Below are positions 9,168 through 16,969 of a stretch of DNA of 64,000 nt, one piece after another (the first letter of the stretch is position 1; each line of letters starts with the position of its first letter). The translations under genes and the position numbers were made by a program. The stretch lies in assembly GCA_942493135.1 (NCBI GenBank), contig OW818684.1, positions 2,294,001 to 2,358,000 on the forward strand. Reading direction: 5' to 3'. The notes under the pieces are model-generated. The model was not told the origin of the DNA and ran no database searches. It was given only the letters and a program-made list of their open reading frames with translations. Source of the stretch: Planctellipticum sp942493135. Lineage in GTDB: Bacteria; Planctomycetota; Planctomycetia; Planctomycetales; Planctomycetaceae.

Positions 9168-10340
9168 TCAGCCTTGCGCCGTCAAACTCCTCCCCAGCAC
9201 CTCCGCATACACTTCGCGGATCCGCCGCGTCATCGTCTGATGCCGGAACTGATCCGTAAACCGCACCCGTCCCGCCGCTCCCAGTCGCTCCCGCAGGGCC
9301 GCATCCACAGCCAGTTCGCAGAGGGCATTGACGAGCTCCGGGATCGACTGCGGCGGCAGCAGGAAACCGGTTTCGCCGGGAATGACCACCTCGCGCGCCC
9401 CGTCGACGTCGTAGCTCACGACCGGCTTGCCGGCAATCAGCCCCTGCGGCAGCACCCGCGCCAACCCTTCCCACACGCTGGTGTGGACCACGATGTCCAT
9501 CGCATGCAGCAACTCGGGAATCTGCGTCGGCGGCACGAGCCCGGTGAATACGAACCGGTCCCGCAGACCTGCGGCGTTGAGTTGCGACTCGAATTCTCCC
9601 CGGAGAATGCCGTCTCCCACAAACAGAAACCGGACGCGGGGATTCCGCTGCAGCACTTCGCCCGCCGCGGCGATCACGAACTCGTGTCCCTTCAGGGGAA
9701 ACAGCCGTCCCACTTTGCCGATCACAACCTCGTCGTCGGCGATTCCGAGTTCCCGGCGCACAGTCTCGCGCGATCGCGGAGGATTCAGGAACGGCTCCAC
9801 GTCGAAGCCGCTGGAGATGGTGACGAATTTCTCGCGCGGGGCAACCCCCGCCGCCACGTACTGGTCGGTCATCGCGTCCGCCACGCTGATGAACTTCGCG
9901 GTTCCCGGCCCCGCCTGCCGTTCAAGCCAGCGATAGAGGCTTTTGGCGTACCACTTCTGCCCGTAGTGAAACGCCGCCCCGTGAATCGTGTGAACGGCGG
10001 GAATTCCCAGTCTGTTCGCCGCCCGACGCCCCAGGATCCCCGCCTTCGAACTATGGGTATGCACGATCTCGGGCCGGATCTCCTGCAGCAGCCGAATCAG
10101 CGACCGATAGCTCGACCAGTCCCGCCACGGATGCAGGTTCCGGCGGAACTCCGGCACCAGCCGCAGATCGACGCCTGCCGCCTGCGCCCGCGGTTCCAGG
10201 CTCCCCTCCGGCCCCAGTCCCGGACCGGTAATCAGCGTGACGCGATCTCCATGCAGTTGCTGCTGGTCTTCGACCGTCAACAGCGTATTTTCCTGAGCCC
10301 CCCCGACAATAAGCCGGGTGATGATATGCACAACGTGCAT
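9168..10340 (-). CDS. Glycosyltransferase family 4 protein
   Basis: The protein has 390 residues and starts at ATG 10340. The N-terminal half opens with MHVVHIITRLIVGGAQENTL and contains the GT4 motif VHTHSSKAGILGRRAA. The C-terminal half has IGKVGRLFPLKGHEF, FLFVGDGILR and the EGLARVLPQGLIAGKPVV nucleotide-sugar binding segment near residue 290. This is the GT-B fold of retaining glycosyltransferases that extend polysaccharides or glycolipids in the cytoplasm. Donor and acceptor cannot be told from sequence. It stands alone, with no polysaccharide cluster around it. A strong hairpin lies between it and the cyclophilin gene upstream. Confidence 0.92.
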   Translation of the reverse strand: MHVVHIITRLIVGGAQENTLLTVEDQQQLHGDRVTLITGPGLGPEGSLEPRAQAAGVDLRLVPEFRRNLHPWRDWSSYRSLIRLLQEIRPEIVHTHSSKAGILGRRAANRLGIPAVHTIHGAAFHYGQKWYAKSLYRWLERQAGPGTAKFISVADAMTDQYVAAGVAPREKFVTISSGFDVEPFLNPPRSRETVRRELGIADDEVVIGKVGRLFPLKGHEFVIAAAGEVLQRNPRVRFLFVGDGILRGEFESQLNAAGLRDRFVFTGLVPPTQIPELLHAMDIVVHTSVWEGLARVLPQGLIAGKPVVSYDVDGAREVVIPGETGFLLPPQSIPELVNALCELAVDAALRERLGAAGRVRFTDQFRHQTMTRRIREVYAEVLGRSLTAQG

Positions 10341-10384
10341 GCGTCAACCTCTGCGACCGCGGTCCGATGCTGTTCAGTCCGGCT

Positions 10385-10414
10385 CTCCTGACAGTCGGCG
10401 GAGACTGTCAGGAG
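10385..10414. terminator. Strong stem-loop between cyclophilin and glycosyltransferase genes
   Basis: CTCCTGACAGTC (10385-10396) pairs perfectly with GACTGTCAGGAG (10403-10414) over a 6-nt loop. It lies 58 bp after the cyclophilin stop codon and 45 bp before the glycosyltransferase start, both on the minus strand. No clear T run follows, so it may also act as a processing or attenuation hairpin. Confidence 0.6.
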
Positions 10415-10472
10415 GTGAGTTGGACCCGCTGCAGCGAGGATGTCAGGCAGGAATTCCGGAAACGAAACTCCG

Positions 10473-11057
10473 TTACGACTTCGCCTTCACTTCTCCGCAG
10501 TCGGCGATGACGATCTTCTTCGAAGTCCGACCGGACTGTGAGCCGTAGGATTCGATTTTCTTGACGACGTCCATGCCTTCAATGACCGAACCGAAAACAA
10601 CGTGCTTGCCGTCCAGCCAGTCGGTCTCGGCCGTACACAGGAAGAACTGAGAACCATTCGTGTTGGCGCCGGCATTTGCCATGCTCAGAACGCCCGGGCC
10701 GGTGTGCTTGAGCTCGAAGTTCTCGTCGGCGAACTTCGCGCCGTAGATCGACTTGCCGCCGGTGCCGTTCCCGTTCGTAAAGTCACCCCCCTGGCACATG
10801 AAGCCGGGAATCACGCGATGAAACGGGCTCCCCTTGTAGCCGAATCCCTTCTCACCGGTGCACAGCGCCCGGAAGTTCTCCGCCGTTTTGGGCACGACGT
10901 CGGAGCGCAGCTCAATCACGATCTTTCCGAGCGACTTGCCGTCGGCCGAAACTTCGAGAAAAACTCGCGGCAGTTTGGCGTCTTCTGCCTGGGCCAGCGT
11001 CGAGCCGGCGGCCAGCGCTGCGGCCGAGGCCGCCACAAATTCGCGACGAGAAAGCAT
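10473..11057 (-). CDS. Exported peptidyl-prolyl cis-trans isomerase (cyclophilin type)
   Basis: The protein has 194 residues from ATG 11057. The longer upstream frame is not coding-like. The N-terminus MLSRREFVAASAAALAAG is a Tat-type leader ending near TLAQA. The cyclophilin domain is intact: FRALCTGEKG, SPFHRVIPGFMCQGGDFT, FADENFELKHTGPGVLSMAN, GSQFFLC, LDGKHVVFG. The FHRVIPxF segment carries the catalytic arginine, and the WLDGKHVVFG loop carries the tryptophan typical of cyclosporin-binding forms. It should catalyse proline isomerisation during folding of exported proteins. Confidence 0.95.
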   Translation of the reverse strand: MLSRREFVAASAAALAAGSTLAQAEDAKLPRVFLEVSADGKSLGKIVIELRSDVVPKTAENFRALCTGEKGFGYKGSPFHRVIPGFMCQGGDFTNGNGTGGKSIYGAKFADENFELKHTGPGVLSMANAGANTNGSQFFLCTAETDWLDGKHVVFGSVIEGMDVVKKIESYGSQSGRTSKKIVIADCGEVKAKS

Positions 11058-11212
11058 TTTGAAGATCCTCCGTGGTGAACCGCCGGGCGGGACGATCCAC
11101 GATCGCCGCGCACCCGGTTCCCAGAACTCTAAACCGTCCCGCGAGAAGTCACAACGATTGGAGTTTGCCTGGCGCGGGAGGAATTGCGCAACGCGCTTCC
11201 ATCGGCGCGGCG

Positions 11213-11860
11213 CTAGGCCGGACAGGGGACGCGGAGCAGGTTGGCGACTCGGGCAATCTCGGCCTCGGTCAGCAGACCGGGGAGGTGATGTGCGAAGCGG
11301 GGCGAAACGTGCCACTGGGAGAGAGCGTCGAACAGGGCCTGTTCGTCCGCGGCGTGCAAACCCATCTCCCGCTTGAGCGGATTGCCCTGCTCCGGATCGA
11401 GGTCCAGGAACTGGCTGATCAGCAGGAAGTCGCCCTGATTCGAGAGGTTCAGGTAGAGGCCGCGGATCTCCGTGGCCAGAAAATGATCGATCGGGAGTGC
11501 GGCGTCGATCGGTCCGCCGCGGAGGCCTTCAGTGATCAGCAGCGGGTGCTTTTCGATGATGTTCGCAGTCGTTTCGCAGACGGCGTAGATCACGGCTTCG
11601 TCGACGAGGTCGGCGACGTAAGTTTCGCGATGCACGTGGCGTCGCCAGACGGACGCCAGCAGGTCGAGCTGGACGTGCGGCGGAACTTCCCGCAGGAACG
11701 GGACTTCGCACAGGTAGCCGTAGCACTCGTCGTGCTGGCGGTCGAACCGCTGCAGCAGAGCGTAGCGGTCGAAGGTGTCGCGGAACGCGACCCGGAACGC
11801 GACGTAACTGAGCAGAGTCTGCGGCAGGAGATCTTGGGCAACGCGGATCATGAATCTCAT
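11213..11860 (-). CDS. Conserved-looking protein of unknown function
   Basis: The protein has 215 residues, with the start chosen at ATG 11860 (MRFMIRVAQDLLPQ); upstream sequence in frame does not look coding. Codon use is typical of the window, which supports a real gene. It is predicted mainly helical and soluble, with no signal peptide or membrane span. Visible features include a histidine- and cysteine-containing segment RQHDECYGYLCEVPFLREVP and an acidic helix VADLVDEAVIYAVCETTANI. No family was recognised. It shares no operon signal with the cyclophilin gene, which lies 155 bp downstream. Confidence 0.7.
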   Translation of the reverse strand: MRFMIRVAQDLLPQTLLSYVAFRVAFRDTFDRYALLQRFDRQHDECYGYLCEVPFLREVPPHVQLDLLASVWRRHVHRETYVADLVDEAVIYAVCETTANIIEKHPLLITEGLRGGPIDAALPIDHFLATEIRGLYLNLSNQGDFLLISQFLDLDPEQGNPLKREMGLHAADEQALFDALSQWHVSPRFAHHLPGLLTEAEIARVANLLRVPCPA

Positions 11861-12202
11861 GCTGCCGAGCGCTCGGGGGCGCGCACAAGGGACAAAAAAC
11901 ATCTCTGCGAAAAAAATACGAAGAGCGCGATTCGAGTGGCGTCTGCCCCCTGCCGGACCCGCTAAATTGCCGAGCCTTCCTGGAGTCTCATGTGCCCGCC
12001 GACGGCCTGACTTCCGATCAGATTCCTGCAAGTAACGGCAGTCGCTGGCGATGAAAACGACACGACTGAACATGCAGGACCACTCATCGCCGCAGGCCGA
12101 TGGGCTTTGCACCGCGCCTCGCGATCGACGACCATTCTCCACGGAAGGGATTGGATCGTGCCCGGCCCCTTCCCGGTGCATTTCATTCGAGAAAGGGGCG
12201 TC
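11861..12202. other. 342-bp spacer between divergent genes; no gene seen
   Basis: This spacer must hold the promoters of the unknown gene (leftward) and the SMP-30 gene (rightward). It has two A-rich runs near 11,893-11,922. No convincing -35/-10 pair, operator or small RNA was identified. GAAAGGGGCG just before ATG 12203 is a likely ribosome binding region. Confidence 0.4.
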
Positions 12203-13177
12203 ATGACAGACTTTCATCGGATCGCCTTGCCCGTCGACTGCGTCGAACCGGGAGTGCACGTCGCACCAGCGACGTTCGTCGCCTTTCTGGAAGGGCCTGC
12301 GGCCCACCCCGACGGGCGGGTTTTCTTTACGGACATCGTCAACAACCGGATCGTCTGCCTCGACGCAAACACGGGTGAGCGGTCGATCTTCCGCGAACCG
12401 AGCGGACGCTCGAATGGCCTGCTGTTCGACCCGCAGGGGAGACTGCTCGCCTGCGAAGGGAACGAGTTCGGCCCCAACGACGGCAACCGCCGGATCACGC
12501 GAACGAACCTGGCGACGGGTGATTTGGAAGTTCTGACGGACCGATACGAGGGCCGGCGGTACAACGCTCCGAACGACATCGCCGCCTGCTCGAACGGGCG
12601 GATCTTCTTCACCGATCCCTGCTATGGCGATCGGGCCACGATGGAGCTCGATCACGATTCGGTCTACCGGATCGATCCCGACGGATCCGTCACTCGCGTC
12701 CTCACTCAGCCCGCGATTCAGCGGCCCAACGGCATCGCACTGAGTCCCGACGAGCGGACGCTGTACCTGGTCGACAGTTGCCCGGTGGTTGGCGGCAACC
12801 GCAAGATCTGGGCCTTCGATCTCGCGGAAGACGGCACGCTGTCCGGGCAGCGGCTGGTCTTCGACTTCGAGGCCGGTCGCGGCGGCGACGGGATGTGTGT
12901 CGACGCGGCCGGGCGGCTCTACATCGCCGCCGGCATCTCCCGCCCGCGCGGACCGCACGAGACTGCCGATGTCCCGCCGGGAATCTACATAATGGATCCT
13001 TCCGGGGCATCAGAACCCGCCGGGCGGCTGCTGGGCCGGATTCCCGTTCCGGAGGACGTGCTCACGAACTGCACGTTCGGCGGCCCCGAGCTGCGGACAC
13101 TCTACATCACCGCGGGCCGGACGCTTTACACCGTCCGGACCGCAACGCCCGGATGGGTGGTCCACCGAAGGGTGTGA
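12203..13177 (+). CDS. SMP-30/gluconolactonase/LRE-family protein
   Basis: The protein has 324 residues. ATG 12203 is chosen because a purine-rich GAAAGGGG precedes it and MTDFHRIALPVDC begins the conserved part. Six-bladed propeller motifs are present: EGPAAHPDGRVFFTDIVNNR, RSNGLLFDPQGRLLACEG, YNAPNDIAACSNGRIFFTDP, RPNGIALSPDERTLYLVDS and GGDGMCVDAAGRLYIAAG. The asparagine and aspartate in APNDI and PNGI, with an early glutamate, are the usual divalent-metal ligands. Family members hydrolyse sugar lactones or related esters. The substrate here is unknown. No signal peptide is obvious. Confidence 0.92.
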   Translation: MTDFHRIALPVDCVEPGVHVAPATFVAFLEGPAAHPDGRVFFTDIVNNRIVCLDANTGERSIFREPSGRSNGLLFDPQGRLLACEGNEFGPNDGNRRITRTNLATGDLEVLTDRYEGRRYNAPNDIAACSNGRIFFTDPCYGDRATMELDHDSVYRIDPDGSVTRVLTQPAIQRPNGIALSPDERTLYLVDSCPVVGGNRKIWAFDLAEDGTLSGQRLVFDFEAGRGGDGMCVDAAGRLYIAAGISRPRGPHETADVPPGIYIMDPSGASEPAGRLLGRIPVPEDVLTNCTFGGPELRTLYITAGRTLYTVRTATPGWVVHRRV

Positions 13178-13184
13178 GGGAGAA

Positions 13185-13330
13185 GCACGAAATTCGAATC
13201 TCGAAATCCGAAACAAGCACCAAATCCGAAGCACGAAAGAGCGAGGAGTCCTCACTCGCGATTCTTCACTCCACACTCGCCACTCCTCACTAACCACTCT
13301 TCCTCTTTGCTATCCACCACCCACTATCCA
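13185..13330. repeat. Intergenic patch of short repeated words
   Basis: After the SMP-30 stop codon come iterated words such as AGCACGAAATTCGAATCTCG, AAATCCGAA and CACTCGCCACTCCTCACT. The CGAAATCCGAA module recurs, inverted, at about 62,895-62,935, and the CTCGCCACTC module at 24,548, 42,505, 46,358 and 62,690. No ORF with coding character or tRNA-like fold is evident. Confidence 0.55.
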
Positions 13331-13342
13331 CCAACCACTTCT

Positions 13343-13726
13343 TCATCCCGCATTGATCAGAAACGTCGCCGCTTCGTCCAGAAACTTCCGGATTGCCGTG
13401 GCCGCCGCGGGCGGAGTCCCGGACTCGTCGAGCGCTGCATTCATGAGCTGCATCCAACGATCGCGGACCGAGCGGTTGATTGCGAACCCGACGTGGCGGA
13501 TGCGCAACTTGGGATGTCCCCGTTCCTGGATGTAGCGGTCGGGGCCGCCGAAGCGATAGACGAGAAAATCGCGCAGCCGCTGTTCGGCCCCGGCCAGATC
13601 GTCGGGCGGATATAGAGGTCCGAGCAGGTCGTCGGTGGGAATCTGGCGATAGAAGGCTGCCACCAGACGCGCCAGCCCCTCTTCGCCAAGCGCCTCGTAA
13701 ACGGTCGTTTCTGCGGAGTCGGGCAT
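13343..13726 (-). CDS. Truncated hemoglobin (2/2 globin, group II-like)
   Basis: The protein has 127 residues and starts at ATG 13726. The globin signature is visible: VYEALGEEGLARLVAAFYRQ at the N-terminus, LRDFLVYRFGGPDRY, and HPKLRIRHVGFAI, which includes the proximal-histidine region of truncated hemoglobins. The C-terminal WMQLMNAALDES helix completes the short fold. Such proteins bind heme and small gases for oxygen or nitric-oxide chemistry. The start codon lies only 11 bp from the edge of IS630 copy 1. Before insertion the spacer to the upstream isomerase gene was about 13 bp, so this was probably the second gene of an operon and may now lack its promoter or use one inside the IS. Confidence 0.9.
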   Translation of the reverse strand: MPDSAETTVYEALGEEGLARLVAAFYRQIPTDDLLGPLYPPDDLAGAEQRLRDFLVYRFGGPDRYIQERGHPKLRIRHVGFAINRSVRDRWMQLMNAALDESGTPPAAATAIRKFLDEAATFLINAG

Positions 13727-13751
13727 TGGTCTTGTAGTAGTCCGTCTATCG

Positions 13752-14378
13752 CTATTCGTCCGGTTGCGGGTACAGCGAGCGAAGCTTGATTCTTGCGTCA
13801 GTTGTGGTGAATCGCCAGTGAGCGCCACAACCCTGGGCGTTGCGGCGCTCCTGCCAGGCCGTCATGGCCCGCCCCATCTCCGTGATACTGTCGAAGCGGC
13901 GGCCAAGACACTGTCGCGTCAGGACGCTCAGTTCGATTTCCGCCATGTTCAGCCAACTGCCGTTGCGGGGAGTGTGCTCGATCCGCAAGCGATTCCGCAG
14001 TCGCCCGGCGGTCGTAACGCCGAACCGGGCATAGAGGCTGCCGATGTCGTGCGTATTGAGATTGTCGCAGACCAGCGTCACGGTTTTCGCCTGCGGATAG
14101 TCCACGTCCAGAAGCTGCTGGACTTCCTCCGCCCAGTCCCTCCGCGTGCGGCTGTCGCGGTGACTGACGCGACGCCAGCCCCGGAGCGGATCGAAGAACA
14201 GAAAAATCGCCTGCACGCCTTCCCGCTGATAGTGGTGGTCTTCCCGACGCGCCTGTCCGGGCGCCATCGGCAGCGCCGGTTCGACATCGCTCACGACCTG
14301 CTTGGCGGCTTCGTCCATGCAGATCAGCGGGTGCTGCTCATCGTACGTTTCGCAGTAGACGTCGAGGATCTTCTCCAT
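13752..14378 (-). CDS. IS630 transposase, catalytic part (orfB), copy 1
   Basis: This is the RNase-H-like DDE domain. The three acidic residues sit in CMDEAAKQ, LVCDNLNTH and NGSWLNMAEIE. The coordinates start at the first ATG (14378), but the frame is open upstream to the A run at 14449-14454, reading NRLQPWRTRRFCIP, which continues orfA homology. A fused product would therefore have been made across the A run. Protein identity with copy 2 over this part appears complete by eye. Confidence 0.85.
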   Translation of the reverse strand: MEKILDVYCETYDEQHPLICMDEAAKQVVSDVEPALPMAPGQARREDHHYQREGVQAIFLFFDPLRGWRRVSHRDSRTRRDWAEEVQQLLDVDYPQAKTVTLVCDNLNTHDIGSLYARFGVTTAGRLRNRLRIEHTPRNGSWLNMAEIELSVLTRQCLGRRFDSITEMGRAMTAWQERRNAQGCGAHWRFTTTDARIKLRSLYPQPDE

Positions 14379-14889
14379 GTGAGCGACGAATCGCGCCCGA
14401 TCTCTTTCCGGGATGCAGAACCGCCGCGTGCGCCAGGGCTGCAGCCGGTTTTTTGAGACATTGCCGGACGGTCTCGCGACAGACGCTCGTCACGACCTGC
14501 AACCGGCACAACTCATCCACCAGCAACTGCAGCGTCCACCGCTGGTGACCCTCCGGCGGCGTCGAACAGCACAGAGTCACCAGGCGGGCTTCCGCCTGCC
14601 CATCAAGCTTCGGCGGCGCGGCGGGGCTCGCACGCAGCTTCCGCATCAACGCGCCAGCGAGCCCGTCCTCCGCAAACTTCTGTCGGACGCGGCGAATCTG
14701 ACGTTCGGACCGTCCGACGACCTCGCAGATGTACGTGTCGGGCCGTTGACCGTCGAGATGATCTTCGTCCGCCAGAAGCAGAATCCGCGCCCGTCGCGCC
14801 ACGGCAGCTCCCACCGACTGACTGCGGCACACGGCTTCCAGCTCCGCCCGCATCACAGCGGTCAAATGCACTTCGACCTTTGCGCTCAT
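14338..14889 (-). CDS. IS630 transposase, N-terminal part (orfA), copy 1
   Basis: ATG 14889 is preceded by GGGAGG at a spacing of six, so it is preferred over GTG 14907. The helix-turn-helix DNA-binding half is intact: RRARILLLADEDHLDGQ and VVGRSERQIRRVRQKFAEDG, then the linker VVTSVCRETVRQCLKK. At the run of six A residues the frame continues as PAAALAHAAV to a stop at 14338, which is probably not the natural ending. In related IS630 transposases the sequence after LKK is a short bridge and then the catalytic domain, found here in another frame (a +1 shift is needed). It is either a programmed frameshift or a decayed one. Confidence 0.8.
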   Translation of the reverse strand: MSAKVEVHLTAVMRAELEAVCRSQSVGAAVARRARILLLADEDHLDGQRPDTYICEVVGRSERQIRRVRQKFAEDGLAGALMRKLRASPAAPPKLDGQAEARLVTLCCSTPPEGHQRWTLQLLVDELCRLQVVTSVCRETVRQCLKKPAAALAHAAVLHPGKRSGAIRRSHGEDPRRLLRNVR

Positions 14890-14991
14890 CGACGGCCTCC
14901 CTGCCACCGAGACACCCCCTCTGACGAATCGACCTTGCGGCCACTTCCGTCGCCTTTTACAACAACCGGACGATTAGCGATAGACGGACTA

Positions 14992-15987
14992 CTACGCCGA
15001 CTTCCTGCCCAGCATCCGGTCGAGTGAATCGGAGGTCTGGTAGATCAGGGCTTCGGGCCAGTGCTGGTAGGGGTGGAAATACTCGAACGTCAGATAGCCG
15101 CGGTATCCGCTGGTTTCGAAGGCTTCCAGGACCGCGGGCCAGTTCGTGGTCCCGTCGAGCAGCGGCCGGAAGGCTTCGAGGGAATGATCCGTTCCCTTCT
15201 TGGAGTATTCTTTCAGGTGGACGTTGCGGATCCGCTGGCCAAGAATCGGGATCCAGTGCTCGGGGAACTGGTACTCCATAATGTTCCCCGTGTCGAAGTG
15301 CACGTGGACATTTTCGCTGCCGAATCCATCGACAAACTCAACCATCTCCATCGGCGTCATCAGGAAGCCGTTGAAGAAGATGTTCTCCATGTTGAGATGC
15401 ACGTTGAGCGCCTCGGCCTGCGGGACCACCTTCCCCACCGCCTCCTTCGCCCGCTTGAGACACACGTCGTTCGGAACCGGGTCGTAGTCGGTCCGCCACG
15501 GAATGTGCACCGCTCCGGGAACAACCAGGAGGTTTTCAGTGCCGAGATCGTGAGCTGCCTGGGCCATCTTGCCGGCGAGTTCGAGGCCCCGTTCCCGGCG
15601 AGCCGGATCGTTCGCCGTCAGCGGATAAGGCCAGAACAGAAACGAACAGAGTCCGCTGATGGCGATGCCGATCTTGTCGGCCGTCTTGCGGATCTGCTCG
15701 AATTCGCGCGTGCCCGACTTGGGGGAGAGATCGCTGTCGAGGTCGTAGTTCAGTTCGATGCCATCGAAACCGGCGTCCTTCGCCAGACGCAGGCATTTCT
15801 CCAGCGACATCTGCTGCGGGTACGGAAACGCCCAGAGGTTAATCGACTTCTTGAACGCGTATTGCTTTGCGCCGGCCTGGGCCGGCGCCGTTTGAGCCAG
15901 GGTCTGCGGTAGCCCGAAGGGACCTCCCAGGCTGGCAAAACCACCCGCGGCGGCGGCAAGCGCTTCTCGTCGACTGAATCCCGGCAT
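14992..15987 (-). CDS. TIM-barrel sugar phosphate isomerase/epimerase, Tat-exported
   Basis: The protein has 331 residues and starts at ATG 15987. The leader MPGFSRREALAAAAGGFASL is of twin-arginine type. The AP-endonuclease-2-like barrel (xylose isomerase-like TIM barrel) is visible in LAKDAGFDGIELNYDLDSDL, LNVHLNMENIFFNGFL, VHVHFDTGNIMEY, RIRNVHLKEYSKKG and YRGYLTFEYFHPY. The glutamate, aspartate and histidine residues in these segments are the usual metal ligands. Related enzymes are keto-sugar 3-epimerases and hydroxypyruvate isomerases. The substrate is unknown. Its stop codon (14992-14994) directly abuts the TA duplication of IS630 copy 1. Confidence 0.9.
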   Translation of the reverse strand: MPGFSRREALAAAAGGFASLGGPFGLPQTLAQTAPAQAGAKQYAFKKSINLWAFPYPQQMSLEKCLRLAKDAGFDGIELNYDLDSDLSPKSGTREFEQIRKTADKIGIAISGLCSFLFWPYPLTANDPARRERGLELAGKMAQAAHDLGTENLLVVPGAVHIPWRTDYDPVPNDVCLKRAKEAVGKVVPQAEALNVHLNMENIFFNGFLMTPMEMVEFVDGFGSENVHVHFDTGNIMEYQFPEHWIPILGQRIRNVHLKEYSKKGTDHSLEAFRPLLDGTTNWPAVLEAFETSGYRGYLTFEYFHPYQHWPEALIYQTSDSLDRMLGRKSA

Positions 15988-16004
15988 GGTGTGTTCCTGC
16001 TGAA

Positions 16005-16075
16005 CGTAGGGCAGGCTCCCGCCTGCCGAAATGTGGATCCATGTCGTAACACGGCAGGCGGGAGCCTGCCCTACG
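16005..16075. repeat. Perfect 24-bp inverted repeat between isomerase gene and hisF
   Basis: The arms at 16005-16028 and 16052-16075 are perfect reverse complements, reading CGTAGGGCAGGCTCCCGCCT and so on, with a 23-nt centre. The right arm includes the hisF stop codon (16071-16073). It is much longer than a simple terminator needs and resembles a mobile intergenic palindrome. It could also end the hisF transcript. Confidence 0.8.
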
Positions 16076-16856
16076 CGCCGGCCAGCGTATTGAAACGGAT
16101 TGGGACGCCGTGTTCGGCAAGGTAGCGTTTTGTGACGTCGATCGGATGCGTGCGGTAGTGAAAAATACTGGCCGCCAGAGCCGCGCTGGCGTGGCCTTCG
16201 ATGAGAATCTCGCGGAGATGCTCAGGCGAACCGGCCCCGCCGCTGGCGACCACGGGGATACTGACCGCGTCCGCCACGGCCCGTGTCATGGGCAGGTCAT
16301 AGCCGTCCTGGGTGCCGTCGGCGTCCATGCTCGTCAGGACGATTTCGCCGGCTCCGAGACGCTCGACTTCCTGCGCCCAGGCGACCGCTTCCAGCCCGGT
16401 CGGGACCCGGCCGCCGTTAACGTGGACTTCCCACACTTCCCGGCCGTCACGCTGGACCCGTTTGGGGTCGATGTTGACCACAATGCATTGACTGCCAAAA
16501 CGGAGGGCGGCCTGCCGGACGAACTCGGGATCCTTGACCGCCGCCGAATTGATGGAAACCTTGTCGCAGCCCGCCTTGAGCAACGTGCGGATGTCTTCGA
16601 GCGTCCGGATCCCCCCGCCGACGGTGAGCGGCATGAAACAGACTTCGGAGGTTCGCCGGACGACGTCCAGAATGATCGCCCGCTCTTCGTGGCTGGCGGT
16701 GATGTCCAGAAAGACGAGCTCGTCGGCCCCGTCTTCTTCATACTGGGCGGCGACTTCCACCGGATCGCCGGCGTCGCGGAGATTCAGGAAATTGACCCCT
16801 TTGACCACGCGACCGGCGTGGACGTCGAGACAGGGGATGATGCGTTTGGCGAGCAT
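16071..16856 (-). CDS. hisF: Imidazole glycerol phosphate synthase, cyclase subunit HisF
   Basis: The protein has 261 residues and starts at ATG 16856. Family motifs are intact: LAKRIIPCLDVHAGRVVKGV with the catalytic aspartate, DELVFLDITAS, PLTVGGGIRT, DKVSINSAAV, IVVNIDPKRV with the second catalytic aspartate region, EIVLTSMDADGTQDGYD and IPVVASGGAGS. HisF uses ammonia from HisH to turn PRFAR into imidazole glycerol phosphate and AICAR in histidine synthesis. No other his gene is in the window, so it lies outside a classical his operon. It may be transcribed with the isomerase gene 83 bp downstream. Confidence 0.97.
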   Translation of the reverse strand: MLAKRIIPCLDVHAGRVVKGVNFLNLRDAGDPVEVAAQYEEDGADELVFLDITASHEERAIILDVVRRTSEVCFMPLTVGGGIRTLEDIRTLLKAGCDKVSINSAAVKDPEFVRQAALRFGSQCIVVNIDPKRVQRDGREVWEVHVNGGRVPTGLEAVAWAQEVERLGAGEIVLTSMDADGTQDGYDLPMTRAVADAVSIPVVASGGAGSPEHLREILIEGHASAALAASIFHYRTHPIDVTKRYLAEHGVPIRFNTLAGA

Positions 16857-16969
16857 TGCTGACAGACTTTCGAGAAACGGGCGTCGCCGGCGCCGAGCAA
16901 TCGGGGCCGGTTTTCAGGTTTCGCCAGTTTAGCGAAGTCCTCGCGGTCAGACGATCGAGCGTCGTCGCA

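Larger units (their letters stand above)
13738..14991 (-). mobile_element. IS630-family insertion sequence, copy 1
   Basis: The element is 1,250 bp (13740-14989), bounded by TA dinucleotides at 13738-13739 and 14990-14991, as expected for IS630 insertion at TA. The terminal inverted repeats are 27 bp (13740-13766 and 14963-14989) with one mismatch and begin GTCCGTCTATCGCTA. It encodes a two-part transposase on the minus strand with a DDE triad. It matches copy 2 (38,912-40,161) almost throughout, in the opposite orientation. Two single-base differences were seen: this copy has GG where copy 2 has G (14654-14655), and six A residues rather than seven at the A/B junction (14449-14454, minus strand). 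Confidence 0.95.

Noticed and set aside
12072..12206. Small frame starting at ATG 12072 before the SMP-30 gene
   Set aside because: It has no clear ribosome binding site and no recognisable motif, and it overlaps the better-supported start at 12203.
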